DNA from: Staphylococcus saccharolyticus | GTDB taxonomy: Bacteria > Bacillota > Bacilli > Staphylococcales > Staphylococcaceae | Assembly (NCBI RefSeq): GCF_900458815.1 | Contig: NZ_UHDZ01000001.1 | Span: 1,612,001-1,676,000, forward strand | Length of the DNA stretch: 64,000 bases | Direction: 5' to 3' | Shown here: in pieces, positions 38,630 through 48,887 of the stretch | How the letters are laid out: every line of letters starts with the position of its first letter | Numbering within the stretch: the stretch's first letter is position 1 | Notes under the pieces: generated by a model | The model's input: only the letters and a program-made list of their open reading frames with translations | What the model was told of the DNA's origin: nothing | Databases searched by the model: none | Program-made: the position numbers and the translations under genes

Positions 38630-41600
38630 TTATTGCTTTTCAATTTCAATTAGTAAATCACCTGTTGCAATAGCGTCACCATTAGCAACATTCAGTTGTT
38701 TAATCACACCATTAAAAGGTGCCTGTATCGTAGTTTCCATTTTCATTGCCTCAGTAATAAGCAATGATTGATTTGCTTTAACTTCATCACCAACAACTAC
38801 TTTTACTTCAGTAACTGAACCAGGCATTTGAGCTCCAATATGATTTGGATTAGACTTATCAGCTTTTGGTTTTACATTCGCATTAGCTTTCACATTTTCA
38901 TCTTGGATATAAATTCGACGTGCTTGACCGTTCATTGCATAATAAATCGTACGTTTACCATTTTCATCCGGCTCACTAATTGTTTCAAGTTTTATAATCA
39001 AACGTTTACCTGTGTCGATTTCAATTTCAACTGTCTCACCATTACGCATACCAAATAAGAAAGTTGGTGTATCTAGCAAAGATAGGTTACCATATTGTTC
39101 TTTTGTTTGAATATACTGGTTATAAACTTTTGGATAAAGGACATAACTAATCATATCTTGTTCTGTCACTTCATCCTGTTGCTTTTCACTCAACTCTTCT
39201 CGAATCGCTTCAAAATCAACTGGTTCTAAGTACTCACCTGGTCTCTCAGTGATAGGTTTTTGGCCTTTAAGAATAATCTCTTGTAATTTTCTATTGAAAC
39301 CATTAACCGGTTGTCCAATATCTCCTTTGAAGAAGGATACTACAGATTCTGGAAAGTCAAGCTTATACCCTTCACTTAAAACAGCATCTTCATCTAAATC
39401 ATTTTGTACCATATAAAGTGCCATATCACCGACTACTTTAGAAGAAGGCGTTACTTTAACGATATCACCAAATAAGAAGTTCACACGACGGTACATATCT
39501 TTTACTTCATCAAAGCGTTCTCCTAAACCTAAGCTTTTAGCTTGTTGACTTAAATTAGAATATTGACCCCCAGGCATTTCATGTTGATAAATCTCTGTAT
39601 TCGGAGATTTAATATCACTTTCAAAATCAACATAATAAGGTCGAACAACTGACCAATAATGACTTAACTCTTCTAAACCATCAATATCAGTTCTTAAGTT
39701 TCGTGGGAAGCCATTTAACGCATAATAAAGTGAGTTCGCACTAGGTTGACTTGTTAAACCACTCATAGATGCAACAGCTGTATCAATAATATCTACACCT
39801 GCATCAATCGCTTGTTTATATGTCAATAGTCCATTGCCGCTTGTATCATGAGTATGCAAATGAATAGGTAAATGCGTAGCAGCTCTTAATTCACCTATTA
39901 GTTCATTGGCAGCTTTTGGTTTTAACAATCCAGCCATATCTTTTATAGCTAAAATATGGAAAGCTTCTCTCTCAAGTTCCTTTGCCATTTTAACGTAGTA
40001 TTCTAGTGTATATACATTAGAGCGTTCGACGTTTAAAATATCACCTGTATAACAAATCGCACCTTCTGATATTTTACCAGCTTCTTGCACCGCTTCATTC
40101 GCTACTTTCATCTGATCAACCCAGTTTAATGAGTCAAATATACGGAATACATCTACACCAGCTTTGGCACTTTCGTGCACAAACTTCTTAATGACATTAT
40201 CTGGATAATTTTTATAACCTACTGCATTAGACGCACGTAATAACATTTGGAATAACACATTAGGAATTGCTTTACGCAAGCGCTCTAGACGTTCCCAAGG
40301 ATTTTCTTTTAAGAAATTATATGCCACATCAAATGTTGCACCACCCCACATTTCTAATGAAAAGCTATCCTTAAATACTTCAGCAGTCTTAGAAGCAATA
40401 TTCATCATATCTTTCATTCTCACACGTGTCGCAAGCAATGATTGATGAGCATCTCTAAAAGTTGTATCAGTGATAAGAACATCTTTTTGATTTCTTACCC
40501 AATCAGCTACAGCTGTAGGGCCTTGTTCATCTAAAATTTGCTTAGTTCCTGTTAATTGATTAATACGCTTTTGAGATACCTTTGGAATAGATGTAGATTC
40601 ATAATCTGGTTTAGGTCGTTTCTCAACATTAGGGAAGCCATTAATAGTAACCTTCCCGATGTATTCTAATGTTTTCGTACCTCTATCAAGCGTAGGGGCA
40701 ATATCAAAGAGTTCAGGTGTCTCTTCAATAAATTTAGTTGTGTAATCACCACTTCTAAATTTCTCATTACGCATAACATTTATAAGAAATGGAATATTTG
40801 TTTTTACCCCACGAATACGCATTTCACGTAGTGAGCGTTCCATTTTTTCTTCCGCTTGTTTAAACGAAACCGCATGTGTAGATAATTTAACTAATAAAGA
40901 ATCATAGTAAGGAGAAATTTCTGCACCTTGGAATCCATCTCCAGCATCTAGTCGTACACCAAATCCACCACTTGAACGATAAGCAATAATTGTTCCTGAA
41001 TCAGGCATAAAGCCATTAGCTGGATCTTCTGTCGTAATACGACACTGAATCGCATACCCTAAAGTTTGAATATCACTTTGATTTGGCATAGCAATTCTGT
41101 TACCAAATAAAGACTCACCATCTGCAACTAAAATTTGAGTTTTAACGATATCAATACCTGTAATCATTTCAGTGATAGTGTGTTCAACTTGCACACGTGG
41201 ATTAACTTCAATGAAGAAAAACTCATCGCCCGAAACTAAAAATTCAACTGTTCCAGCATTTACATATTCTATATTTTTCATAAGTTGAATAGCTGCATCA
41301 CAAATACGTTCTCTCAAACTTGGAGATAATCCAACTGAAGGTGCAACCTCGACTACCTTTTGATGACGACGTTGTACAGAACAGTCTCTCTCATATAAAT
41401 GAATGATATTTCCTTGTTCATCACCAATGACTTGAACTTCAATATGTTTAGGATTGTCAATATATCTTTCAATGTAAACTTCGCTATTGCCGAATGATTT
41501 TTCAGCTTCAGATTTAGCACGGTGGAAAGCATCCTCAAGTTCACTTGATTCTCGTACAATACGCATGCCTTTACCGCCACCACCACTCGTAGCTTTAATC

Positions 41601-42076
41601 ATTAATGGATAGCCAACTTCTTTAGCAAATTGTTGTGCTGCTTCAAAACTCTCAATTGGACCATCTGTACCCGGAATAACAGGTAAATCAGCTTGAATGG
41701 CAGTTGTTCTTGCTTTCACTTTATCTCCAAACATATCTAAATGCTCTAAGTGTGGTCCAATAAATTTAATACCTTCTTCTGCACATCGACGTGCAAATTG
41801 TTCATTTTCACTTAAAAATCCATATCCAGGGTGAATTGCGTCAACACCTGCACATAGAGCTACTTCAATAATTCTTTCAATATTTAAATAACTTTCAGCA
41901 GGTCCTAAATCACTTCCGACTAAATAAGATTCATCTGCTTTATATCTATGAAGTGAACTTTTATCTTCATTAGAATAAATGGCTACTGTATTTATATTTA
42001 ATTCTGCTGCTGCTCTAAAAATTCTAATGGTAATTTCGCCACGGTTAGCAACAAGTAATTTCTTTATTTGTTTCAA
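38630..42076 (-). CDS. pycA: Pyruvate carboxylase
   Basis: 1148 residues. Biotin carboxylase (1-450; ATP-grasp GGGGKGMRIV, EVNPRVQVEHT), then the carboxyltransferase TIM barrel (DTTFRDAHQSLLATR, metal-site HLHTHDTSGNG), the tetramerisation region and the C-terminal biotinyl domain. The modified Lys is in TEAMKMETT near residue 1112. It makes oxaloacetate from pyruvate and bicarbonate to refill the TCA cycle. The ATG at 42076 follows a weak AAGGGGTG. Confidence 0.97.
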   Translation of the reverse strand: MKQIKKLLVANRGEITIRIFRAAAELNINTVAIYSNEDKSSLHRYKADESYLVGSDLGPAESYLNIERIIEVALCAGVDAIHPGYGFLSENEQFARRCAEEGIKFIGPHLEHLDMFGDKVKARTTAIQADLPVIPGTDGPIESFEAAQQFAKEVGYPLMIKATSGGGGKGMRIVRESSELEDAFHRAKSEAEKSFGNSEVYIERYIDNPKHIEVQVIGDEQGNIIHLYERDCSVQRRHQKVVEVAPSVGLSPSLRERICDAAIQLMKNIEYVNAGTVEFLVSGDEFFFIEVNPRVQVEHTITEMITGIDIVKTQILVADGESLFGNRIAMPNQSDIQTLGYAIQCRITTEDPANGFMPDSGTIIAYRSSGGFGVRLDAGDGFQGAEISPYYDSLLVKLSTHAVSFKQAEEKMERSLREMRIRGVKTNIPFLINVMRNEKFRSGDYTTKFIEETPELFDIAPTLDRGTKTLEYIGKVTINGFPNVEKRPKPDYESTSIPKVSQKRINQLTGTKQILDEQGPTAVADWVRNQKDVLITDTTFRDAHQSLLATRVRMKDMMNIASKTAEVFKDSFSLEMWGGATFDVAYNFLKENPWERLERLRKAIPNVLFQMLLRASNAVGYKNYPDNVIKKFVHESAKAGVDVFRIFDSLNWVDQMKVANEAVQEAGKISEGAICYTGDILNVERSNVYTLEYYVKMAKELEREAFHILAIKDMAGLLKPKAANELIGELRAATHLPIHLHTHDTSGNGLLTYKQAIDAGVDIIDTAVASMSGLTSQPSANSLYYALNGFPRNLRTDIDGLEELSHYWSVVRPYYVDFESDIKSPNTEIYQHEMPGGQYSNLSQQAKSLGLGERFDEVKDMYRRVNFLFGDIVKVTPSSKVVGDMALYMVQNDLDEDAVLSEGYKLDFPESVVSFFKGDIGQPVNGFNRKLQEIILKGQKPITERPGEYLEPVDFEAIREELSEKQQDEVTEQDMISYVLYPKVYNQYIQTKEQYGNLSLLDTPTFLFGMRNGETVEIEIDTGKRLIIKLETISEPDENGKRTIYYAMNGQARRIYIQDENVKANANVKPKADKSNPNHIGAQMPGSVTEVKVVVGDEVKANQSLLITEAMKMETTIQAPFNGVIKQLNVANGDAIATGDLLIEIEKQ

Positions 42077-42492
42077 AAGCTAAGACACCCCTTAGAATAA
42101 TTCGAATTTTCTAAATTATTAGATAATAAAATTTTATCTTAAATAACAGAATAATTCTATAGTAATGTATCAAAGTTAAAGATAATTTACTAATTTGTAA
42201 AATTTATCTTTTAGACATCCCCTACAGAATCGTATAAAGCCTTCACAAATAAGTTTTCAGTTAATTGAACGAAAACTTATTATTGTTAATAATTTTATAT
42301 TATCATCTATATGAATGATACGCTAGTTTGAGCTTTTGATTTACAAAATCTTAGTTCCATAAAAAAGCTCTATAGTTAAATAAGAAATGCGAAAATACTT
42401 AAATTCTCACAAAACTTATTTAATATAGAACCAAAATCAATTAAAGAAGTTGTTACTCTATACACATCTATAAATCGTTATTCAATTATCAT
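42077..42492 (-). other. ftsW-pycA spacer
   Basis: 416 bp without a gene. It holds a perfect 11-bp inverted repeat AATAAGTTTTC (42248-42258) / GAAAACTTATT (42271-42281) and a GAGCTTTT/AAAAGCTC pair (about 42331-42373). These probably terminate ftsW or lie in the pycA leader. Confidence 0.5.
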
Positions 42493-43716
42493 TTAATGAA
42501 AGCGACGTTTCATATCAAGCTTGCGTTGTTTGTTGCGTTTCTCATCTTGTTTGATTTGTTTAGCGGTAATTAATAATAGCCCCATTGCAATACTTAAACT
42601 AATCATGGCAGAACCACCAAAACTAATAAATGGTAGAGGCACTCCAGTTAATGGAATCGTAGCTGAAATACCACCAATATTTACAAACGTTTGACTTCCT
42701 ATATAACTTGCAATACCCACACACACTAATTTATAAAAGTGAGATGTTGTTTTATTGGCAAGTTGGAACGCACGGTAAACAATGAAATATTCTAAAAATA
42801 TAACGATTAAACCACCTACGAGACCTAATTCCTCACAAATAACTGCAAAAATGAAATCAGTATGTGGCTCTGGTAAATAACCTAATTTCATTATGCTATT
42901 ACCAATCCCTCGTCCAAATAATCCACCATTACCTATTGCCATTAAAGAGTTGGAAATATGATAACCAGTCCCAGACTCTTGACCAAAAGGATTAGTTAAA
43001 GTACTAAAACGCGCCTGTAAATAACTTGGAACCATGTGTAAAATCAGCATGAGTGTAGCGATAATTAAAAATCCAATTGCAACTAAAGTTCCCCACTTCA
43101 ACATATTCTGTACACCAATACCAGAATAAAAAAGAATAGAGAAAAATATAATTAGAATTAACATTGTTTGACCTACGTCTTTTTGGAAAAGCACTAGAAT
43201 CAAACAAGTAACTACAAATAGAATCGGACCTAAAATTAACTTGATATTTTGTCTAACTGCTGGCATTTTCTTTTCAATCATAAATGGTATGTAAAGAGTA
43301 ATAGTAATTTTCAATAACTCAGATGCTTGTAAGTTCATAAAACCCAAGTTTATCCAACTTTTGGAACCATTGATATTTTTACCTATTACTAGCGTTAACA
43401 ATAGTAACACGAAAATACCAATCATCATTCCTTTTTGAACATTAGGCTTTTTCAATACTTTCACGTTCATGATAAATGCCATAAAGAAAACAATAATCAC
43501 ACTCATAATGACATATAAAAGTTGTCTATTATAAAAGTAAGTTCCTGTAACAGGAACACCACCCGTTAATGTTCCCTTAGTCGCAGCAACCATACTCGCA
43601 CTATAAACCATGACTAATCCAATCAGACAAAGGACAACATATGTAATTAACAATGGATAATCGATAAATTTAGAAGTCTTTCCAATATATCTCATTATAT
43701 TTTTAAAATTTTTCAT
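42493..43716 (-). CDS. ftsW: Septal peptidoglycan glycosyltransferase FtsW (SEDS family)
   Basis: 407 residues with ten membrane helices. SEDS motifs are NGSKSWINLGFMNLQASELLK, FLQKD-like LFQKDVGQTM and the C-terminal GGISATIPLTGVPLPFISFGGSAM. FtsW polymerises lipid II at the septum with PBP1. The last 25 residues are strongly basic and cytoplasmic. Located between ylaN and pycA as in S. aureus. Confidence 0.96.
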   Translation of the reverse strand: MKNFKNIMRYIGKTSKFIDYPLLITYVVLCLIGLVMVYSASMVAATKGTLTGGVPVTGTYFYNRQLLYVIMSVIIVFFMAFIMNVKVLKKPNVQKGMMIGIFVLLLLTLVIGKNINGSKSWINLGFMNLQASELLKITITLYIPFMIEKKMPAVRQNIKLILGPILFVVTCLILVLFQKDVGQTMLILIIFFSILFYSGIGVQNMLKWGTLVAIGFLIIATLMLILHMVPSYLQARFSTLTNPFGQESGTGYHISNSLMAIGNGGLFGRGIGNSIMKLGYLPEPHTDFIFAVICEELGLVGGLIVIFLEYFIVYRAFQLANKTTSHFYKLVCVGIASYIGSQTFVNIGGISATIPLTGVPLPFISFGGSAMISLSIAMGLLLITAKQIKQDEKRNKQRKLDMKRRFH

Positions 43717-44154
43717 ATACTAGATCATCCAATTCTGAAATTTTAAAGGTTATGACTTCGTTGACTTAGTAAATTAATATCAATTTTTAAAAAGCTGTCT
43801 TGTCTATTATATACTTGAACCCTTCGATTAAACAAATATTATTAAGCAAAACTGTCACTTAATTGCCGAGAGACAAAAAAAGATACTCACTACTACAATA
43901 GTGACAATTATGAGGCGTACATTTTAAATGCCATCGACTCAATAATTTTGATAATCTAAAACTACTATTTTAATTGAATACAACAAAAATGACCGAGAAA
44001 GATATCAATTTGAATATCATCTCAGTCATTGTTACGATGACGAATTATGTACAACTTAATTATATACGCAATATACCTTCTTATTTATAATTTCAAGATA
44101 AAGTATCAACTCTTTAATCTAGGGCAATTGTTTCTTATCTATTAAAATAAAGCA
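43717..44154 (-). other. ylaN-ftsW spacer with terminator
   Basis: 438 bp without a gene. At 43988-44030 AATGACCGAGA pairs with CTCAGTCATT around an inner GATAT/ATATC; minus-strand RNA ends in TTTTTG, so this terminates ylaN. The rest is the likely ftsW promoter region. Confidence 0.7.
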
Positions 44155-44430
44155 TTAAACGTTTGTGAAAGCTTCATGTAATTTAGAAAGTTCTTTTTCA
44201 AGTCTAAGTATTAATCGCTTACCATCTTCTTTATCAACTAAACCAAGCTGAACAGCAAAGTCAACTTCTTTTTGTAGACCAAACATTTGAGTATCTAATA
44301 CTTCTTCATAAAGAGGACAAGAAGGTAAAGTTAAATTATCCATTTGAACTTTAATTAGATGTAAAATTCTGTCTGCATCTTTATTTAATTGGTCATATGC
44401 CGTATTTTTTAATTTCGATTGGTTAGCCAT
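44155..44430 (-). CDS. ylaN: YlaN family protein
   Basis: 91 residues, all helical, with the UPF0358 signature ([41 protein letters not shown]). YlaN is conditionally essential in Bacillus and S. aureus and is reported to bind Fe(II) and relieve Fur repression. The ribosome-binding region is a run of 11 G (minus strand of 44439-44449) 8 nt before the ATG. Separate from ftsW by a terminator. Confidence 0.94.
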   Translation of the reverse strand: MANQSKLKNTAYDQLNKDADRILHLIKVQMDNLTLPSCPLYEEVLDTQMFGLQKEVDFAVQLGLVDKEDGKRLILRLEKELSKLHEAFTNV

Positions 44431-44438
44431 GACATACT

Positions 44439-44449
44439 CCCCCCCCCCC
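44439..44449 (-). repeat. G11 homopolymer in the ylaN ribosome-binding site
   Basis: Eleven consecutive C on the plus strand (G on the coding strand) end 8 nt before the ylaN ATG and replace an ordinary GGAGG. Such a tract can change length by slippage and so alter ribosome-binding spacing. Confidence 0.85.
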
Positions 44450-44579
44450 TATCATTTCATTAATATCTTCACACTTGAAGTTTATCTTACTAGATGTTAA
44501 AAATCAAGCGAATTTAAAATATGTGAAAGCGATTTTGTGTTAAAATAATTAAAGAAAAAAATATAGGGAGTAGGCATTT

Positions 44580-45062
44580 ATGATTCAAATTAAAGGAGCA
44601 GTCAAGTTCCCTATCACGTTAGATAGCACAACTTGGATTTTTGATGATAGAAAAGTAAGTATTGAAGATTTAGAACGTGGCGTGTTTGACGGTACAAGAC
44701 CTATCAATTTTAATGATAATAGAGAATGGAATCGCGCTATTTTAGAAGGTCAGACCAATCCGCCTACACTTAATTCTGAAATAAAATATAAAAAACGTTC
44801 AATACTGGATGGTACATTTGCGATAAATATGACTCCATTTTTCAAAAATGCCGAACCGAATAATGATGCTAGAGCGATTAAATTATATAATGAAGAACAT
44901 TCTATAGAAGTACCTATGGAATTGTTACCTTATCTTTTTTTCCAATTTGCTAAGGACGGTAAACGTTTATATAATGACAACGCTGTAGATAGCTTCATTT
45001 ATATACCTGAAAAAGGATACTCATATCAATTTAACTACGTAATACATATAGAGGTGATTTAG
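44580..45062 (+). CDS. Conserved YlaL-like protein
   Basis: 160 residues; begins MIQIKGAVKFPITLDSTTWI and shows a beta-rich pattern with no signal or helix. In Bacillus the same interval between typA and ylaN holds ylaL, which this may match. I do not know a function. TAGGGAG precedes the ATG. It is followed after 1 nt by the YlaI-like gene. A TGAAAGCGATTTTG word 57 nt upstream resembles a cre site only weakly. Confidence 0.8.
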   Translation: MIQIKGAVKFPITLDSTTWIFDDRKVSIEDLERGVFDGTRPINFNDNREWNRAILEGQTNPPTLNSEIKYKKRSILDGTFAINMTPFFKNAEPNNDARAIKLYNEEHSIEVPMELLPYLFFQFAKDGKRLYNDNAVDSFIYIPEKGYSYQFNYVIHIEVI

Positions 45063-45063
45063 T

Positions 45064-45258
45064 GTGCTAGAAGTTCAATGTATCATTTGTGATACGAAAG
45101 TATTCATTGATGAACACACTGTTGAAGCAAAACGTTTAAGAAATAATCCTATCCGTACATTTATGTGTGACGATTGTAAAAGTCGTTTAGACACACCAAA
45201 ACAACGTAAATCACAAATGGTAAATGAAAGTCCAAATACACCAATCCATCATTCATAG
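45064..45258 (+). CDS. YlaI family zinc-ribbon protein (DUF2197)
   Basis: 64 residues from a GTG one nucleotide after the preceding stop. CIICDTKVFIDEHTVEAKRLRNNPIRTFMCDDC gives two Cys pairs for zinc. YlaI in Bacillus has the same RLRN-P core. The function is unknown. Confidence 0.85.
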   Translation: MLEVQCIICDTKVFIDEHTVEAKRLRNNPIRTFMCDDCKSRLDTPKQRKSQMVNESPNTPIHHS

Positions 45259-45260
45259 AA

Positions 45261-45305
45261 AAAAGTGCGATCACAAGAATATTAATGTGGTCGCACCTTT
45301 TTTAT
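45261..45305. terminator. Bidirectional terminator ylaI-like / typA
   Basis: GTGCGATCAC (45265-45274) pairs with GTGGTCGCAC (45287-45296) with one G-T pair, flanked by an A run and a T run. Confidence 0.85.
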
Positions 45306-45306
45306 C

Positions 45307-47154
45307 TTATTGATTTTCTTGCATCATTTGTTTCACACGCTTAGCTTCTTTTTCACGTGTTGATTTATTTAAAATTTTCTTTCTCAATCTGATACTATCA
45401 GGTGTCACTTCTACCAACTCATCATCGTTAATAAATTGTAACGCTTCTTCTAAAGTTAATATTCTGGGACGATTCATTGCTTGTGTTTGGTCTTTCGTAG
45501 CTGAACGTACGTTGGTTTGATGTTTTGCCTTAGTGATATTAACAGTTAGGTCATTTTCACGATTATGTTCCCCAACAATCATACCTTCATATACTTCAGT
45601 ACCTGGTTCCATAAAGTTGACACCGCGGTCTTCTAAGTTAATAATCGCGTAGGCAGTGGCTTGACCTTGGTCCATAGAAATGAGTGCACCATTACGTCTA
45701 CCACCTATTTGAGCTTTAACATGAGGTCTGAATTCTTCGAAAGTATGGTTGATAATACCATAACCACGTGTCATTGACATAAATTCAGTAGTATAACCAA
45801 TCATACCTCGAGCTGGAACCATAAATATTAAACGTGTTAAACCGTTATCAGTCGTCAACATATCGAGCATTTCACCTTTACGTGCGCCTAGAGATTCTAT
45901 AACTGCACCAGCATTTTCAGATGGTACTTCACATTGAACTCGCTCGAATGGTTCACTTAAGACACCATCAATTTCACGTAAAATAACTTGAGGTTTAGAA
46001 ACTTGTAACTCAAATCCTTCACGTCTCATATTCTCAATTAAAATTGATAAATGTAATTCTCCACGTCCTGCTACAATCCATGCATCAGGCTGATCAGTTG
46101 GTGTGACTTTTAAAGATACATCTGTTTCAAGTTGTTGATCTAATCTTTCTTGAATTTGACGTGCTGTGACGTAATCACCCTCACGACCGGCAAATGGTGA
46201 ATTATTAACCTTGAAAGTCATTTCAAGTGTAGGCTCATCAATGCGTAAGACAGGTAGAGGATCTTGATGATCATGTGGTGTAATCGTTTCACCAACGTTA
46301 ATATCTTCCATACCGGAAACTGCAATCAAATCTCCTGCTTGCGCTTCTTCTATTTCTTCACGTTTTAACCCAAAATAACCAAAGATTTTAGTTACACGGA
46401 AATTCTTAATTGTGCCATCTAATTTAATAAGTGACACATTATCACCTACACGCATTTTACCTCTGAAAACACGTCCAATACCTATACGCCCCACGTAATC
46501 ATTATAATCAAGTAATGCGACTTGGAATTGTAATGGCTCATCGTGATTATCAACGGGCGCTGGAACGTAATCAATAATGGTTTCATATAATGATTGCATA
46601 TTTTCATCTTGTTTATCAGATCCAAGACTTGCTGTTCCATTGACTGCAGAAGCATATACGACTGGGAAATCTAGTTGTTCGTCATTAGCTTCTAATTCAA
46701 TGAATAAGTCTAGTACTTCATCAACTACTCCCTCTGGTCTTGCTGCTGGTTTATCTATTTTATTAACGACTACGACTGGTTTTAAGTTTTGTTCTAAAGC
46801 TTTTTTAAGTACGAATCGAGTTTGAGACATAGTACCCTCATAGGCATCTACTACAAGTACAACCCCGTCTACCATTTTCATGATACGTTCAACCTCACCA
46901 CCGAAATCGGCGTGACCAGGTGTATCTAAAATGTTAATACGCGTACCTTTGTAATCGATTGCTGTATTTTTAGCGAGAATCGTAATACCACGTTCTCTCT
47001 CTAAGTCGTTAGAATCCATTGCACGTTCGTCGACATGTTCATTTTCTCTAAAAATACCAGATTGTTTAAGCAACTCATCTACTAAAGTTGTTTTACCATG
47101 GTCAACGTGCGCAATAATCGCTATATTACGAACATCTTCTCTTAATTTAGTCAT
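45307..47154 (-). CDS. typA: Ribosome-associated GTPase TypA/BipA
   Basis: 615 residues from the ATG at 47154 (MTKLREDVRNIAIIAHVDHG); the open frame reaches 11 codons further without a site. G-domain motifs AHVDHGKTT, RGITI, DTPGHADF and NKIDKP; EF-G-like domains III and V and the unique C-terminal domain follow. It helps 50S assembly at low temperature and stress. Confidence 0.96.
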   Translation of the reverse strand: MTKLREDVRNIAIIAHVDHGKTTLVDELLKQSGIFRENEHVDERAMDSNDLERERGITILAKNTAIDYKGTRINILDTPGHADFGGEVERIMKMVDGVVLVVDAYEGTMSQTRFVLKKALEQNLKPVVVVNKIDKPAARPEGVVDEVLDLFIELEANDEQLDFPVVYASAVNGTASLGSDKQDENMQSLYETIIDYVPAPVDNHDEPLQFQVALLDYNDYVGRIGIGRVFRGKMRVGDNVSLIKLDGTIKNFRVTKIFGYFGLKREEIEEAQAGDLIAVSGMEDINVGETITPHDHQDPLPVLRIDEPTLEMTFKVNNSPFAGREGDYVTARQIQERLDQQLETDVSLKVTPTDQPDAWIVAGRGELHLSILIENMRREGFELQVSKPQVILREIDGVLSEPFERVQCEVPSENAGAVIESLGARKGEMLDMLTTDNGLTRLIFMVPARGMIGYTTEFMSMTRGYGIINHTFEEFRPHVKAQIGGRRNGALISMDQGQATAYAIINLEDRGVNFMEPGTEVYEGMIVGEHNRENDLTVNITKAKHQTNVRSATKDQTQAMNRPRILTLEEALQFINDDELVEVTPDSIRLRKKILNKSTREKEAKRVKQMMQENQ

Positions 47155-47253
47155 TTTATAAATTTCCTTTCTTGAGTAAACTCCCACTTTTAATTACAAC
47201 TGTTTTATTATATCATAGATTAGTGAAAAGATAAGTAAAAGGTGGGGTATGGG

Positions 47254-47445
47254 ATGCAACAAAAAAAATCAAAAAGCATCTTTTGGATCTTCTCAATTTT
47301 AGCAGTCGTTTTTTTAACTTTATTTAGCTTTGCATTGGGTGCTGCAAATGTTCCAATGATGATTTTAACATTTATACTACTCATTGCAACATTCGGTGTT
47401 GGTTTCAGTGTCAAAAAGAAATATCGTAAAAACAATTGGCTATAA
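47254..47445 (+). CDS. YlaF family small membrane protein (DUF5325)
   Basis: 63 residues from the ATG at 47254 with AAGGTGGGG 6 nt before. Two membrane helices (about 9-30, 33-52) and a basic tail KKKYRKNNW. Bacillus ylaF also neighbours typA. No known function. Confidence 0.8.
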   Translation: MQQKKSKSIFWIFSILAVVFLTLFSFALGAANVPMMILTFILLIATFGVGFSVKKKYRKNNWL

Positions 47446-47876
47446 GGTTTATCATCATTCAATTCACTTAATCAAAATCTATATATAATAAAAAAGCAGA
47501 TTTAATCTGCTCTTTAGACTGTCGACAAAGTCTATGACTATGTGGGCAGTTTTTTTATGCATGCTTTCTAAGGCTACATCATGATCCAGAAATTTTACAC
47601 AAATAAATCAGTGAGAGTTTCTAAAGTCTTCAACTAGGACTGTTTCCTCCGAAGTCAGCGCATAAATAATGCCCAATTTAAATTCATTATATTTCGTATA
47701 AAAAACTTTATTAGTGATGATAGTGTTAATCAAAGAAATGAACAATAAAGACAGATCATAGATTTTAAAAACAAAATCCAGAAAAATGTATAATCTGTCT
47801 TTATTAAGTCGATAAACATATAAAAGAGACAATATAAGACAAACCTTTCTTTTTTCAAGGTAGGTTTATCTACAAT
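47446..47876. other. Spacer with several hairpins between the YlaF and IMPase genes
   Basis: 431 bp; one 74-codon minus frame (47608-47832) resembles nothing I know and I do not accept it. AGCAGATTTAATCTGCT (about 47495-47511) ends the YlaF gene. A perfect 13-bp repeat AATAAAGACAGAT (47744-47756) / ATCTGTCTTTATT (47793-47805) encloses GATTTT/AAAATC. An AAACCT/AGGTTT pair (about 47841-47872) ends the IMPase gene. Confidence 0.6.
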
Positions 47877-48710
47877 CTAATCTTCTCTTAATTTATTACC
47901 AAACCTTTGTTGATGATGCGAAGCAATTGTTTCTCTTTGTTCATTTAAATAGTTGTTTAAAATTTCTTCATGCAATTTTTCATTAGCCATTAAAATTGAA
48001 TTCGGACGATTTAATTCTAAAGACTCTCCCAATAAATTTGTTCCTATTCCACCTACCTCATTAAGAATCATGAGCCCACCTGCATAGTCCCAAGGCTGTA
48101 ATCTAGGCGTTAAATAAGCTGCTAATTGCCCTTTTGCTACACTGATAATTTCTAAAGCTGCACTACCATAAGCACGTGCGCTTCTTGCGTCACTGACTAT
48201 TGGAGCAAAAATGTCACTCACCACGGGCTTGGTTAACCAATTAGGATTAATCCCTATAATACTAGTTTTAAGATTTGTATTTTGTATTAATTTAAGTTGA
48301 CGATTATTTTCATATGAACCTTCCCCAACTTTCGTATGATATAACTCATCTTTCATTACATCATATACAAATCCGACATATGGTTGCCCATCATGATAAA
48401 TACCAATTGATATTGCGAAATTTTCCTTTTGATGAACAAAGTTAAGTGTTCCATCAATTGGATCAATGACCCAAATGATACCGCTAGTATCTTTTAAATG
48501 ATGTCCATGCCCCTCTTCCCCAATAACTTGATGATTAGGATAATTATGATGGATTGTCTCATATAAATAGTTCTCAGTTGCCTTATCAACATTTGTCACA
48601 AGATCATTAGGATTAGATTTTGTTTCAATATCTAACTCCTCTTTCATCATAAATCTTACTTTATTCCCCGCCTCTAGTATTAATCCTTTTGCAAAATCAT
48701 ATAGTGCCAT
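47877..48710 (-). CDS. Inositol-monophosphatase family protein (SuhB-like)
   Basis: 277 residues. Metal and substrate motifs: GEEGHG, DPIDGTLNFVH and WDYAGGLMIL, all in order. Hydrolyses inositol-1-phosphate or related sugar phosphates; the real substrate in staphylococci is not established. Starts ATG at 48710 with AGGAGATGAT upstream. Divergent from the UPF0637 gene. Confidence 0.9.
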   Translation of the reverse strand: MALYDFAKGLILEAGNKVRFMMKEELDIETKSNPNDLVTNVDKATENYLYETIHHNYPNHQVIGEEGHGHHLKDTSGIIWVIDPIDGTLNFVHQKENFAISIGIYHDGQPYVGFVYDVMKDELYHTKVGEGSYENNRQLKLIQNTNLKTSIIGINPNWLTKPVVSDIFAPIVSDARSARAYGSAALEIISVAKGQLAAYLTPRLQPWDYAGGLMILNEVGGIGTNLLGESLELNRPNSILMANEKLHEEILNNYLNEQRETIASHHQQRFGNKLRED

Positions 48711-48887
48711 CGAATCATCTCCTATTACATTTCATTATACATGATATGGTTTAGAAAATTATATTATTATATGCTGGTTAACCCTAATTAGTTAGATTTA
48801 AATTATTGTAATTGCTACATCTATTCTTCGATGTAAGTCTATAAGTTATGCTACAATACCTATAAATAAAATATTAGGAGGCATAAA

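Noticed and set aside
44523-44536. cre site before the YlaL-like gene (TGAAAGCGATTTTG)
   Set aside because: The right half does not match and there is no reason for carbon control of this gene.
47608-47832. A 74-residue minus-strand gene
   Set aside because: No recognisable motif, no good ribosome-binding site, and the region is filled with hairpins.
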